Shown: positions 1 through 8,975 of the stretch, piece after piece
Layout: each line of letters starts with the position of its first letter
Position numbering within the stretch: position 1 is the stretch's first letter
Assembly (NCBI GenBank): GCA_023664605.1
Contig: JAMPFF010000005.1
Coordinates: 1 to 64,000, forward strand
From: Clostridium sp.
Lineage (GTDB): Bacteria; Bacillota; Clostridia; Lachnospirales; Lachnospiraceae
Reading direction: 5' to 3'
Length of the DNA: 64,000 bases
The notes under the pieces: generated by a model
Databases searched by the model: none
Told to the model about the DNA's origin: nothing
Seen by the model: the letters and a program-made list of their open reading frames with translations, nothing else
Program-made: the position numbers and the translations under genes

Positions 1-1226
1 ACGCCTTTTATCTTAATGATATACTGGTTCGGGTTCAACTGAATATTATCACGCAGACGGATAATCGGCACAACCGTACCAAGTTCCAATGCAATCTGCC
101 TACGAATCATAACAACACGGTCTAAGAGGTCGCCGCCCTGATTGACGTCGGCAAGCGGGATAATACCGTAACCGAATTCCAACTCAATCGGGTCAACCTG
201 CAAAAGCGAAGTGACATTTTCCGGCTGCCTGATTTCCTCCGCCGCCGCTTCCTCGACATCCACTTCCCTCTCGATTTCGGCCGTTTCTATCGTGCCTGCA
301 ATCACTCTTCCGACTACGATAAAGGTAAGCCCGAGTCCGATAAAGATAATCGGATTCAACGGCGTCACGATACCAAGGAATGTAAGGACAACGCCTACCA
401 GATAGAGTACTTTCGGCACGCCGAAAAGCTGTCCTAACAGCACCGTACCAAAATCCGCGTCCTTGGAGCCTTTCGTTACCAGAATACCGGTGGAGAGCGA
501 AATAAGCAGCGAGGGAATCTGGCTTACCAGACCGTCGCCGATTGTCAGAATCGTGTATCTGCTTATCGCGTCATTAACCTCCATGCCCTGACGCAGCACG
601 CCCATGGCGAAACCGCCGATAATATTGATTGCCGTAATCAAAAGACCTGCCGTAGCGTCTCCCTTAACATACTTAACGGCACCGTCCATGGAACCGAAGA
701 AACTTGCTTCTTCCTGAATCTTATCACGACGCTGCTTTGCTTCCGCGTCCGTAATCGCTCCGGTATTTAAGTCCGCGTCAATCGCCATCTGCTTACCGGG
801 CATAGCGTCCAGCGTAAATCTTGCCGTTACCTCGGCAACACGCTCGGAACCTTTATTGATAATCATAAACTGAATAATAATCAAAATAACAAAGACAATA
901 CAGCCGACAACAATATCATTACCGCCAACATACTGTCCGAATGTCTGGACAACGTTACCCGGGTCGCCGGTCGTTAAAATCAATCTGGTAGAGGATACGT
1001 TCAGCGCGATTCTGAAAATGGTCGTAAAAAGCAGAATCGTAGGGAAATAGGACATATTCAACACTTCATTGGCAAACATACAGCCGAACATAATGGTGAA
1101 AGCCACCGCCATATTACAGGCCAGCAGCACATCCAGAAGTCCTGATGAAATCGGAATAATGAGCATGATAAATGCCGCAAGCACGTACGCAGCCACGCCG
1201 ACATCCGCTTTCTTCAAATTCCCCAT
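1..1226 (-). CDS. flhA: Flagellar export gate protein FlhA (N-terminal part, cut by window edge)
   Basis: FlhA is the inner-membrane core of the flagellar type III export gate, which uses the proton motive force to drive substrate export. About 408 residues are visible; the cytoplasmic C-terminal domain lies beyond position 1. The start is the ATG at 1226, preceded by a strong GGAGGAGGA ribosome site. The protein opens with closely spaced hydrophobic segments, then a conserved FHIPEP-family stretch (around residues 140-200) containing FTLDAMPGKQMAIDADLN and RRDKIQEEASFFGSMDGA, which is diagnostic for FlhA/LcrD proteins. It is the last visible gene of the fla operon, 164 nt downstream of flhB. 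That is the largest gap in this part of the operon, and it contains a long inverted repeat. The identification is very secure; only the C-terminus is unseen. Confidence 0.97.
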   Translation of the reverse strand, partial: MGNLKKADVGVAAYVLAAFIMLIIPISSGLLDVLLACNMAVAFTIMFGCMFANEVLNMSYFPTILLFTTIFRIALNVSSTRLILTTGDPGNVVQTFGQYVGGNDIVVGCIVFVILIIIQFMIINKGSERVAEVTARFTLDAMPGKQMAIDADLNTGAITDAEAKQRRDKIQEEASFFGSMDGAVKYVKGDATAGLLITAINIIGGFAMGVLRQGMEVNDAISRYTILTIGDGLVSQIPSLLISLSTGILVTKGSKDADFGTVLLGQLFGVPKVLYLVGVVLTFLGIVTPLNPIIFIGLGLTFIVVGRVIAGTIETAEIEREVDVEEAAAEEIRQPENVTSLLQVDPIELEFGYGIIPLADVNQGGDLLDRVVMIRRQIALELGTVVPIIRLRDNIQLNPNQYIIKIKG

Positions 1227-1290
1227 AATATCCTCCTCCTTTCCTACTATTTTACTATAGAACACTATTGCCTGAATCAGAGTTTGGGCT

Positions 1291-1363
1291 AAATGAACAA
1301 ATAAGGGGTGAATTGCCGAAATATTTATATTTCTTCTGCATCTGAACCCCGTTTTGTTCATTT
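1291..1363 (-). terminator. Long imperfect inverted repeat between flhB and flhA
   Basis: The arms at 1291-1309 and 1345-1363 pair as AAATGAACAAA plus an AGGGGT/ACCCC block, with a few unpaired bases. The loop contains a smaller AT-rich palindrome (GAAATATAAATATTTC on the minus strand). It lies just after the flhB stop. No long U run follows, so it is more likely an mRNA processing or partial termination structure than a full terminator. Confidence 0.5.
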
Positions 1364-1390
1364 TGACCGGACTCGTGCTTCTGCAATCGC

Positions 1391-2503
1391 TTAGACCTTG
1401 CCCTGTAAGTGGTATACGAACGCCAGCACTTCCGCCACCGCCTGATATAACTCCGGCGGTACGATGCCGCCGATATCCACATTCGCATACAACATTCTTG
1501 CCAGAGGTTTATTTTCTACAATTTCGATATGGTTTTCTTTTGCCACATCCTTAATCTTCTGCGCCAGATAATCCGCACCTTTGGCTACTACATACGGCGC
1601 GTCGTAAACCTCGGGGTCGTACTTGATTGCCACCGCATAATGCGTCGGGTTGGTGATAACGACATCCGCTTCCGGAAGCTGCTGCATCATACGCCTTCTG
1701 GACGCCTCCTGCATACGCTGCCTTTGTCTGCTCTTAATCTGCGGGTCACCTTCCTGATTTTTATATTCATCCTTAACTTCCTGCTTCGTCATCTTCATGT
1801 CATTTTTAAATTTGACTTTCTGATAGACATAATCCATTATCGCAATCAACATATAAAACAAAGAGATACGGAATCCCAGATTTACCACTAAGCTTCCGAT
1901 TTCCGCGATTGCCTGATTTAACGGTAAATCATACATCAGATAAATACTTGGCGCATTCTTACGCAGATAAGAATAAACCGCGTATACGATAACGGCTATT
2001 TTCGCAATGGCTTTCACCAGTTCCATCAGGGAATTTAGGGAAAAAATTCTCTTAAAACCGTTTATCGGATTTAACTTACTGAACTTCGGCTGCAGGGGTT
2101 TCCCCGTCGGTTTCCACTTGACCTGCGCCACATCGCATATAAAGGCGACCAAAAATCCCAAAATCAGCACCGGTCCAATCATCAACAGAAGCCGCACCAT
2201 AACCCTGATAAAAACAGCGTGGAAAGTCGCGTCCGGCAGATAACCGTCGTAGAGTTTGATATATTCCGGTATCTGCGTATAAATGTTTTGAAACATTCCC
2301 ACAAAGGAACTTCCCAGATAGCCTGTCCATAATCTTAAAACAACAAAGAGAGCGAACAGCTCCACCGCATTGGCAATTTCCTTACTTTTGGCAACCTGGC
2401 CTTCTTTTCTGGCATCTTCCAGCTTTTTGGAAGTAGGCTCCTCTGTTTTCTCACCGCCCGGCCCGTCTTTGGCAAAGAACTGGAGATTATATTCTAACAG
2501 CAT
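1391..2503 (-). CDS. flhB: Flagellar export switch protein FlhB
   Basis: FlhB is the membrane protein of the export gate that switches substrate specificity from rod/hook to filament. The 370-residue product has an N-terminal charged region (EEPTSKKLEDARKEGQVAKS), four hydrophobic segments up to about residue 230, and a cytoplasmic domain. The autocleavage motif NPTH is at 285-288, so self-cleavage is expected. The start ATG at 2503 lies just after the fliR stop at 2505, with its ribosome site inside the 3' end of fliR, which suggests translational coupling. Length and motif match the family well. Confidence 0.97.
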   Translation of the reverse strand: MLLEYNLQFFAKDGPGGEKTEEPTSKKLEDARKEGQVAKSKEIANAVELFALFVVLRLWTGYLGSSFVGMFQNIYTQIPEYIKLYDGYLPDATFHAVFIRVMVRLLLMIGPVLILGFLVAFICDVAQVKWKPTGKPLQPKFSKLNPINGFKRIFSLNSLMELVKAIAKIAVIVYAVYSYLRKNAPSIYLMYDLPLNQAIAEIGSLVVNLGFRISLFYMLIAIMDYVYQKVKFKNDMKMTKQEVKDEYKNQEGDPQIKSRQRQRMQEASRRRMMQQLPEADVVITNPTHYAVAIKYDPEVYDAPYVVAKGADYLAQKIKDVAKENHIEIVENKPLARMLYANVDIGGIVPPELYQAVAEVLAFVYHLQGKV

Positions 2504-2504
2504 G

Positions 2505-3284
2505 TCATATCATCCCCTCTACGAATGCCGTAATCATCGTTTTCATCTCGCGGAAAATAAAATCTGCGGCTCCCGGCAGCATACGGACCGTCAAAAACAT
2601 GATGGAAAGTCCTATCAATACTTTCATCTGTATGCCGACCGCAAACATATTCATCTGCGGAGAAACCTTTGCCAGAATACCCAACGTACAGTTCAGTATC
2701 AGCATCACGCAGAAAATCGGCAGGCATATCCGGAAACCAATCACGATATAATCACCCATAAAACGTATCATGGACTGCATAAGTGAGTCCGAGTGAAAAA
2801 CCGCCCCGCTTATCGGTATCAAAGTAAAGGTATCAATCAGCGCCTGTAACAAATACTGATACATACCTGAAATAATCAACATCAAAGTAAACATATACTG
2901 ATAAAACACACCGCTGAAAGTCGCGGTCTCCCTTGTCAGAGGATCCATGAGCGACACCATGGACAAACCGACTTCCATATCCGAGACACTACCGGCAAAA
3001 GCGGCAACCGTCATGCAAATCTGCGCGCCCCAGCCGATTAAAAGCCCGACCATAGCTTCCTTTACCACGATGATGGCATAACCGAGTACGGTACTATAGA
3101 CGACTTCGTTATGGTCAACGTAGAAAAACAATAAATAGGAAAGAAAAACGGCAAATCCGATTCTCACCATATGCGGCGTATTATTCATGGAAAAAAAGGG
3201 CGCCACATAAACAAAAACACTGACACGCACAAGAATCAGCAAAAAATATTCCAAATCTGCATAAGAAAAAGAAATATCTATCAT
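2505..3284 (-). CDS. fliR: Flagellar export gate protein FliR
   Basis: FliR forms the export-gate channel together with FliP and FliQ in the centre of the MS ring. The 259-residue product is almost wholly hydrophobic, with about six predicted membrane spans, and has the family-typical length. It starts MIDISFSYADLEYFLLILVR and contains the segment GWGAQICMTVAAFAGSVSDM, typical of the FliR/SpaR family. It sits between fliQ and flhB, in the order conserved across Firmicutes. Confidence 0.95.
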   Translation of the reverse strand: MIDISFSYADLEYFLLILVRVSVFVYVAPFFSMNNTPHMVRIGFAVFLSYLLFFYVDHNEVVYSTVLGYAIIVVKEAMVGLLIGWGAQICMTVAAFAGSVSDMEVGLSMVSLMDPLTRETATFSGVFYQYMFTLMLIISGMYQYLLQALIDTFTLIPISGAVFHSDSLMQSMIRFMGDYIVIGFRICLPIFCVMLILNCTLGILAKVSPQMNMFAVGIQMKVLIGLSIMFLTVRMLPGAADFIFREMKTMITAFVEGMI

Positions 3285-3308
3285 ACCAATCCTCCGCGGC
3301 GTCCGCCA

Positions 3309-3578
3309 CTACCTGATATAGATACTGAAATCTGACCACAGGTTTTCCATAAATCCTACCATATTAGTAAGCATCCAGTGTCCTACCAAAATCAGCGCCA
3401 AAAAAATCGCCAAAATCTTAGGTACAAAAGTAAGCGTCTGTTCCTGAATCGACGTTACCGTCTGGAAAATGCTGACAATCAGACCGACACACAAAGAAAC
3501 CAAAAGCACCGGCGCGGCGCATTTGATAATCGTAAACAAGGCCGTTGACGCAATCGCAGCCACGTCATCTATTGTCAT
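3309..3578 (-). CDS. fliQ: Flagellar export gate protein FliQ
   Basis: FliQ is a small two-span membrane protein that surrounds the FliP/FliR channel. I start it at the ATG at 3578 (MTIDDVAAIAS) because an AAAAGGGGTGATGAT ribosome site lies just upstream and the resulting 89 residues equal the usual family length. The longer reading frame, beginning at 3620, would add 14 residues that look non-conserved. Two hydrophobic helices are evident, with the conserved loop QTVTSIQEQTLTFVPK between them. It lies between fliP and fliR. Confidence 0.95.
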   Translation of the reverse strand: MTIDDVAAIASTALFTIIKCAAPVLLVSLCVGLIVSIFQTVTSIQEQTLTFVPKILAIFLALILVGHWMLTNMVGFMENLWSDFSIYIR

Positions 3579-3630
3579 ATCATCACCCCTTTTGTCATGC
3601 CATTCACTGATACGCTGCATTTATGCGCCG

Positions 3631-4524
3631 TCAGTAGAATGTCCTCACCAACTCCCCGATAACCAGATACCAGCCGTCCGCCAAAACAAAGAGTAAAATC
3701 TTAAACGGCATGGATATCGTTGTCGGCGGCAGCATCATCATACCCATCGCCATCAGGGTAGATGCCACTACCATATCGATTACAATAAACGGAATATATA
3801 TTAAAAACCCTATAATAAATGCGGTTCTTAATTCGCTGATAATAAAACTGGGAACCAGCACGCTGAAAGGAATATCATCCAAACTCTCCCCATCCCATTC
3901 CGTACGGCTGACTTCCAGAAAAAGCCCTACGTCCTTGGTTTGCGTATGCGGGTACATAAACTCCCTGATTGGCTTAATGGCGGCATATACCGCCTCTTCC
4001 TGGTCGAGTTCGCCCGCCTCAAACGGCACAACCGCCTCCGTATAAATCGTGGATATTGTAGGCTGCATAATAAAAAATGTCAAAAACAGCGCCAATCCAA
4101 TCAGAACATTGTTGGGGGGTGCTGTCTGCGTATTTAATGCTGCCCTCGTAAAATGCAGGACAATAATGATCCTTGTAAAAGAGGTCAGCATAACAATTAA
4201 TGACGGCGCAATGGCAATTAAAGTTAAGGTAATCAAAATCCGCAGCGCGCCATTCAATGTACCGTTACCCTCGCCATATGTAATCGTCACTGTATTCGCA
4301 ATATTCAAATCCTGTAATTCTTCCTCTGACTCGGATGCGCCGGGTTCGTTAATATTTGTTCGCTCTTCCGTATCTCCGGTCAGATTGGAGCCTATATAGG
4401 AACTTTCGTTTGTTGCATATACAATATCTTTCTCATGGACAAATAAGCCGATAAACAATATGCCTGCAAAGACCAGCAGGCATATTAGTTTTTTCACTTG
4501 ATGTCCGGAAAAATATTTTTTCAT
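3631..4524 (-). CDS. fliP: Flagellar export gate protein FliP with cleavable signal and acidic N-terminal extension
   Basis: FliP is the central pore-forming protein of the flagellar export gate. The 297-residue product begins with a signal-peptide-like segment (KKLICLLVFAGILFIGLF). An acidic linker rich in E, S and T follows to about residue 75, and then the conserved FliP core: hydrophobic helices, MLTSFTRIIIVLHFTRAALN, and the C-terminal MGMMMLPPTTISMPFKILLF. The core matches the family, but the total is about 50 residues longer than the usual 245-250, because of the N-terminal linker. The start codon lies 9 nt after the fliO stop with only a modest ribosome site. Confidence 0.95.
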   Translation of the reverse strand: MKKYFSGHQVKKLICLLVFAGILFIGLFVHEKDIVYATNESSYIGSNLTGDTEERTNINEPGASESEEELQDLNIANTVTITYGEGNGTLNGALRILITLTLIAIAPSLIVMLTSFTRIIIVLHFTRAALNTQTAPPNNVLIGLALFLTFFIMQPTISTIYTEAVVPFEAGELDQEEAVYAAIKPIREFMYPHTQTKDVGLFLEVSRTEWDGESLDDIPFSVLVPSFIISELRTAFIIGFLIYIPFIVIDMVVASTLMAMGMMMLPPTTISMPFKILLFVLADGWYLVIGELVRTFY

Positions 4525-4533
4525 CCTTATCGC

Positions 4534-4923
4534 CTACTCACTTTTATTTCGGTCATCTTTTTTTCCAGAAAAGTTTTTCTTTTGTACTTTTTCAAACAAC
4601 TCCCTGAATCCTGCCTGCATACCGTTATCATCATTTGACAGCAATAATTCCTCTTCGGGAATCTCTGTCAACATTGTAACAGAATCTTTCCCGATTGCAA
4701 CTGCCAAATATTTCTGCCCAACACGAATAATCTGAATATACTTATTGTTCGTCAGACGGAACGATTCAATCAGTTCCATATTTGCATTTGTCATTTTTCC
4801 TTTCTGGTATCCCGCTATCCACTTCGTTACCCAGTAAGTAATGACCAACACAAAGACAAACAGAATAAGCACAGTCACAAACTGTAAATAGGCATTCATA
4901 CTGTCTGAAACAGTCAGTATCAT
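4534..4923 (-). CDS. fliO: Flagellar biosynthesis protein FliO/FliZ
   Basis: FliO (FliZ in Bacillus) is a bitopic membrane protein that helps FliP assemble into the export gate. The 129-residue product has one strong membrane helix near residues 14-35, then a small cytoplasmic beta-rich domain containing ESFRLTNNKYIQIIRVGQKY, and ends in a Lys/Asp-rich tail. Its ATG follows the cheY stop with no intervening base (TAAATG), indicating tight coupling. The position between cheY and fliP is the conserved one. Sequence conservation in this family is low, so gene order carries much of the weight. Confidence 0.9.
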   Translation of the reverse strand: MILTVSDSMNAYLQFVTVLILFVFVLVITYWVTKWIAGYQKGKMTNANMELIESFRLTNNKYIQIIRVGQKYLAVAIGKDSVTMLTEIPEEELLLSNDDNGMQAGFRELFEKVQKKNFSGKKDDRNKSE

Positions 4924-5286
4924 TTAACCCACTACTTTCTTCACTGCTTCCAATACACGGTCGGCCTGGAACGGCTTAACAATAAAGTCCTTGGCGCCTG
5001 ACTGAATGGATTCGATAACCATTGCCTGCTGGCCCATAGCGGAACACATGATAACCATTGCTCCCGGGTCTGACTCTTTAATTTTCTTTAATGCCTGAAT
5101 ACCATCCATTTCGGGCATTGTGATATCCATCAATACAAGGTCAGGCTTTAACTCATTGTACTTTTCAACGGCCTTGGCGCCATTTTCAGCTTCGCCTGCT
5201 ACATTGTATCCGTTCTTTGTCAGGATATCCTTAATCATCATACGCATAAATGCTGCATCGTCACATACTAAAATATTCTTTGCCAT
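4924..5286 (-). CDS. cheY: Chemotaxis response regulator CheY
   Basis: This is a single-domain 120-residue receiver protein that carries the chemotaxis signal to the flagellar switch. The acidic pair D9/D10, the phosphoacceptor D54 (in VLMDITMPEMDG), S82 in place of the usual Thr, and K104 (VKPF) are all present, so it should be phosphorylatable. There is no output domain. The GGAGAAAAAGAGA ribosome site fits the ATG at 5286. The location just after fliY is the same as in Bacillus, where FliY dephosphorylates CheY-P at the switch. Confidence 0.95.
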   Translation of the reverse strand: MAKNILVCDDAAFMRMMIKDILTKNGYNVAGEAENGAKAVEKYNELKPDLVLMDITMPEMDGIQALKKIKESDPGAMVIMCSAMGQQAMVIESIQSGAKDFIVKPFQADRVLEAVKKVVG

Positions 5287-5321
5287 TCTCTTTTTCTCCT
5301 ATTACATTATTTTAATATATA

Positions 5322-6560
5322 CTATTTTATAATTTCAGTTACTCTAACGCCAAAACTTTCTTCGATTACGACTACTTCGCCCTTCGCTACAAACTTGCCG
5401 TTTACCAGTACGTCAATTGGCTCGCCTGCAATCTTGTCAAGTTCTATAATCGTACCGGGTGCAAAATCCAGAATATCGGAAATGGATTTTGAAGTCCTAC
5501 CCAGCTCTACCGTAACTTCCAACGGCACATCTTTGATTAAATCGATGTTCTCCTGTGGCTGCATCGGATTAAAGTCACCCGCGAATGTCTGGAACTGTGC
5601 CGGTTGGATGCTCATGTTAGGCTGCATCTGCGGCATCATCTGCATCTGAGGCATCATTTGCATTTGAGGCATCATCTGCGGCATTCCCATACCCATCTGC
5701 ATCTGGCTCATATCCTGTCCGGGCATTCCGCCCATCTGCATCTGACCCATATCCTGCTGCGGAGCTGCCTGCGCAGGCGCCGGAGCGGGTGTTGGGGCTG
5801 CTGCCGGAGCCGGTTCTGATGCCGCTGCGCCACCGCCGCCTCCCATTTGGGAACCCAGGAATGTGGTACATAACTCCTTGGCAAAATCTATCGGATACAA
5901 CTGCATGATTGTGGAATCCACTAATTCATCAATCTGCATATGGAACGCGATTTTTACAAAAGTGTCGGCGAGAAACGGTGCAATCTCGCCGCCCGACTTA
6001 AATTCCGTCAAGTCTACCAGACTTGCTTCCGGCGGGCTGATATCGATCATCTTCTCAAGCATCGTGGAAAGTGAAGTCGCCGCCGAACCCATCATCTGGT
6101 TCATCGCCTCGGAGATTGCGCTAAGATGCAGCTCTCCTAATTCACCGTCCGTATTTGTGCCATCACCGCCCATCATCAAATCCGTAATGACTTTGACATC
6201 ATGCTCTTTTAAAATCAAGATATTAGAGCCATCCAGACCGGTTGTATATTTAATCTGAATAAATACGCATGGCCTTTCATATTCTGACAGTACGTTTTCC
6301 CATCTCGCCAATGACACTACCGGCGTTGTAATATTAACTTTCCGGTTGACAAGAGAATATAATGTTGTTGCCGAAGAACCCATACTGATATTGGCAACTT
6401 CACCGATGGCGTCTCTTTCAATATCGCTTACCAGAGATTCGTCAATATCTACCGCGCCATCCGCCTGTGCTGTATCGGCTGCAGCATCTCCGCCGTCGGA
6501 GTCTCCGCCGCCGTTAAGCAGCGCATTTATTTCATCTTGTGATAACATTCCTCCGTCCAT
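5322..6560 (-). CDS. fliY: Flagellar switch protein and CheY-P phosphatase FliY
   Basis: FliY joins a CheC-type phosphatase domain to a FliN-type C-ring domain. Residues about 1-20 (MLSQDEINALLNGG) resemble the CheY-binding peptide of FliM. Residues about 45-225 form the CheC-like part, with paired segments DAIGEVANISMGSSATTLYS and HLSAISEAMNQMMGSAATSL. A Pro/Ala/Met/Gln-rich linker covers roughly 240-325, and the C-terminal SpoA/FliN domain ends the protein (DVPLEVTVELGRTSKSISDI). The linker is built partly from an 18-nt tandem repeat in the DNA. The start at 6560 is preferred because a GAGGGGGAAGAG site lies upstream; the next Met (6548) would have its purine run too close. Confidence 0.95.
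   Translation of the reverse strand: MDGGMLSQDEINALLNGGGDSDGGDAAADTAQADGAVDIDESLVSDIERDAIGEVANISMGSSATTLYSLVNRKVNITTPVVSLARWENVLSEYERPCVFIQIKYTTGLDGSNILILKEHDVKVITDLMMGGDGTNTDGELGELHLSAISEAMNQMMGSAATSLSTMLEKMIDISPPEASLVDLTEFKSGGEIAPFLADTFVKIAFHMQIDELVDSTIMQLYPIDFAKELCTTFLGSQMGGGGGAAASEPAPAAAPTPAPAPAQAAPQQDMGQMQMGGMPGQDMSQMQMGMGMPQMMPQMQMMPQMQMMPQMQPNMSIQPAQFQTFAGDFNPMQPQENIDLIKDVPLEVTVELGRTSKSISDILDFAPGTIIELDKIAGEPIDVLVNGKFVAKGEVVVIEESFGVRVTEIIK
5622..5675. repeat. 18-nt tandem repeat within the fliY linker
   Basis: Three successive 18-nt units (5622-5639, 5640-5657, 5658-5675) differ at only one to three bases. They encode Met/Gln/Pro hexapeptides (MMPQMQ type) in the flexible linker of FliY. 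The unit is in frame, so changes in copy number would lengthen or shorten the linker without a frameshift. Confidence 0.85.
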
Positions 6561-6564
6561 GCTT

Positions 6565-7548
6565 CTACTCTTCCCCCTCTCTAAATACCGACGTTACCCT
6601 GACTGCATATTTATCTTTATTGGAACCGGGCAATGCGGTAAATTTTTTTATATTGCCAACATAGACGTTCAAATCCTGGTCTACATTGGTATCTAATCGT
6701 ATGATATCGCCAAGCTGTAAATTAACGAAATCTGTTACGGATATTTTACTTCTTCCAAGCACCGCCTTAACAGGAACATCAACCCTGCGCAGCAGCGCTT
6801 CAATATATTCGTCGTATTCCTCTTCATCCTGCTCCTGCATGTTCGCGTACCAGTATTTGGTATTCAGCTTATCCATGACGCTTTCCAGTGTAAAGAAAGG
6901 AAGACAGACATTCATAAGTCCTTCAACATCACCTATTTTGATACTTAAGGTAACAATCGCTATCATATCATTCGGCGCGATAATCTGTGCGAACTGTGAG
7001 TTTGTCTCAATCCGCTCCAGTACGGGATTGATATCCACCACGTTTTTCCACGGTTCCCGCAATAGCTGCATACAGACTACCAACATCTTTTCCACGATTG
7101 TCATTTCTATCTCGGAAAATTCCCTGTTTTTCTCCAACGGTTCCCCTGCTCCGCCCAACATCCTGTCTATCATGGCAAAACCAAGGTTGGACGCCAATTC
7201 CACGAGAATCGTGCCGCCAAGCGGCTGGAAATCAACAATTCCTAAAATCAACGGATTGGATAACGCATTGCTGAACTCTGAAAAGATTACCGTTTCCGAA
7301 CTCGTTACCGTTACCTGGACCGCTTTTCTCAAATATACCGGAAGATTGGTCGATAATAATCTTCCATAATGTTCAAATATAATCTCCAGAGTACGCAGAT
7401 GCTCCTTGGAGAACTTCGTAGGCCGCTTAAAGTCGTAATTCTTAACTTGTTTCTCAGCGGAATCCTCTAACTGCTCCGTATCCACTTCACCACTGCTTAA
7501 AGCGGCAAGCAGATTATCAATCTCACTTTGAGATAGTACCTCGCCCAC
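6565..7548 (-). CDS. fliM: Flagellar motor switch protein FliM
   Basis: FliM is the C-ring subunit that binds CheY-P and links FliG to FliN/FliY. The 327-residue product has the N-terminal CheY-binding peptide (VLSQSEIDNLLAAL), a middle CheC-like domain, and a C-terminal SpoA domain (VKAVLGRSKISVTDFVNLQL). It starts with GTG at 7548 behind a GAGGTGAG ribosome site. The fliY start follows its stop by only 4 nt. Both are parts of the same ring, so equal translation makes sense. Confidence 0.96.
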   Translation of the reverse strand: MGEVLSQSEIDNLLAALSSGEVDTEQLEDSAEKQVKNYDFKRPTKFSKEHLRTLEIIFEHYGRLLSTNLPVYLRKAVQVTVTSSETVIFSEFSNALSNPLILGIVDFQPLGGTILVELASNLGFAMIDRMLGGAGEPLEKNREFSEIEMTIVEKMLVVCMQLLREPWKNVVDINPVLERIETNSQFAQIIAPNDMIAIVTLSIKIGDVEGLMNVCLPFFTLESVMDKLNTKYWYANMQEQDEEEYDEYIEALLRRVDVPVKAVLGRSKISVTDFVNLQLGDIIRLDTNVDQDLNVYVGNIKKFTALPGSNKDKYAVRVTSVFREGEE

Positions 7549-7599
7549 GAAAACTCACCTCCCCGTGGTATTGATTATGCTTATATGATAAGCCTAGGG

Positions 7600-8118
7600 C
7601 TATGAGTACATGATACTGCTGAAGGTCACATTAAATATGAAATCGGAGTCAAACATTCTCTGTACACGCGATAAAATCTCCGCCTTAATCTGCTCTTCAT
7701 TGGCTCTCGCCTCATCCATTGTATACTGGCCAAAGACAGAGTTAATTTCACCCTTTATCAAAGTTTCCTGTGCGGAAAGGTCGGAACCGTATGTCTTATA
7801 GCCGTCCGCCTTTGTATTGATGGAAAAGCTGACCGATACCAGACAGTAATGGTCTGTTTCCTCGCCCTCGCCCTTTTTCATGGAAATCGTCATTGATTCC
7901 GGAATGCTGTAAACTTCGATATCCTCCATCGGAATCACAGGAACGTCCGCGTCGCCGGTCTGCGCCGTCAACTCCAGATTCATAGCCGTTGCAATATCGC
8001 TGACTAAAGCGTTCGTTGCCTTGGCTGAACCCGTCACGCTGAACATCATAATGGCTGTCAACACAAGATTCACAACCAGTAACGCCAGTATAAGTATAGA
8101 AAGTAAATTCTTCTTCAT
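7600..8118 (-). CDS. fliL: Flagellar basal-body-associated protein FliL
   Basis: FliL is a single-pass membrane protein that surrounds the stator and supports torque. The 172-residue product has one N-terminal membrane helix (residues about 5-28) and a periplasm-facing domain with the FliL-type ending, in which an acidic helix (EQIKAEILSRVQRMFDSDFI) precedes a beta strand. The sequence is divergent, so the call rests on size, topology and position between motB and fliM. A GGGGAGGA ribosome site precedes the ATG. Confidence 0.85.
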   Translation of the reverse strand: MKKNLLSILILALLVVNLVLTAIMMFSVTGSAKATNALVSDIATAMNLELTAQTGDADVPVIPMEDIEVYSIPESMTISMKKGEGEETDHYCLVSVSFSINTKADGYKTYGSDLSAQETLIKGEINSVFGQYTMDEARANEEQIKAEILSRVQRMFDSDFIFNVTFSSIMYS

Positions 8119-8138
8119 TGGAATATGTCCTCCCCTTT

Positions 8139-8975
8139 TTAATACGAACTGAGCGAATTATATATTTTAATCTCAACCCGTCTGTTCATCGTTCTTCCCT
8201 CCGCAGTCGAATTGTCCGCAACCGGTACATATTCACCGCGTCCGGAATGTTTCACCATAGCCGGGTCAAGGTTCGCTGCCGAAAGTAAATAATTAAACAC
8301 CGATAACGCACGTCCTGAACTTAATTCATCATTATTGGAATATTTTGCGCCGGACATCGGTACATTATCCGTATGTCCTTCAATTTCTATCGTACTCTGC
8401 CCATATCTTTCCAATATGACACCCACCTGGTCTAATACCGGTAAGGCGTCCGGTTTCAGTTCCGTGCTTCCCGAATCAAACAATAAAGAACCTTTTAATG
8501 TAAGCTGCACATACTGTGCGGTAAACTCAATGTCAATTTCTTTGTTCAAATCTCTTTCATCAACAGCTTCCTGCACCATTTCGGCAAGCCGCTCGGACTC
8601 TTCCATCTGAGCCTCTTCCATCTTTTCCATCGCTTCGGCTATCTCCGCCGCTTCTGCGGCAGCCTCCGCCACATCCTCGGAAACAGTCTCACCGTTATCC
8701 ATCTTACCGGTGCTGTTGATATAATTATCCAGTTCATTCAACTGGCTGACGCCGTTGCTAATCAGAATACCGTCGCCAATCGCCGTAGCCCCGGCCGTAA
8801 AAATACTGAACGTCTGGTTAAAAGACGCTGCAATCATTTCAAATTTCTGCGCATCAACCGTTGACATGGAAAACAGCAAAACGAAGAAGCAAAGCAGCAG
8901 ATTCATCAAATCGGCAAACGTGGACTGCCACGCGGGCGCGCCCGGCTTTACTTCATCTTCTTTTCTCTTAGCCAT
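8139..8975 (-). CDS. motB: Flagellar stator protein MotB
   Basis: MotB anchors the stator to peptidoglycan and carries the ion-binding Asp. I start it at 8975 (MAKRKEDEVKPG), where a GGAGGTGAAGCAG ribosome site precedes the ATG; this overlaps the end of motA by 8 nt. The 278 residues contain the single membrane helix with D22 (FADLMNLLLCFFVLLFSMS), an Ala/Glu-rich linker, and a C-terminal OmpA-like domain with SGSTELKP and EGHTDNVPMSG. The longer frame from 9026 lies inside motA and is unlikely. The ion used cannot be settled from sequence alone. Confidence 0.95.
   Translation of the reverse strand: MAKRKEDEVKPGAPAWQSTFADLMNLLLCFFVLLFSMSTVDAQKFEMIAASFNQTFSIFTAGATAIGDGILISNGVSQLNELDNYINSTGKMDNGETVSEDVAEAAAEAAEIAEAMEKMEEAQMEESERLAEMVQEAVDERDLNKEIDIEFTAQYVQLTLKGSLLFDSGSTELKPDALPVLDQVGVILERYGQSTIEIEGHTDNVPMSGAKYSNNDELSSGRALSVFNYLLSAANLDPAMVKHSGRGEYVPVADNSTAEGRTMNRRVEIKIYNSLSSY

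Noticed and set aside
6686..7369. 227-residue plus-strand reading frame opposite fliM
   Set aside because: It is a shadow of fliM with no ribosome site or known family features.
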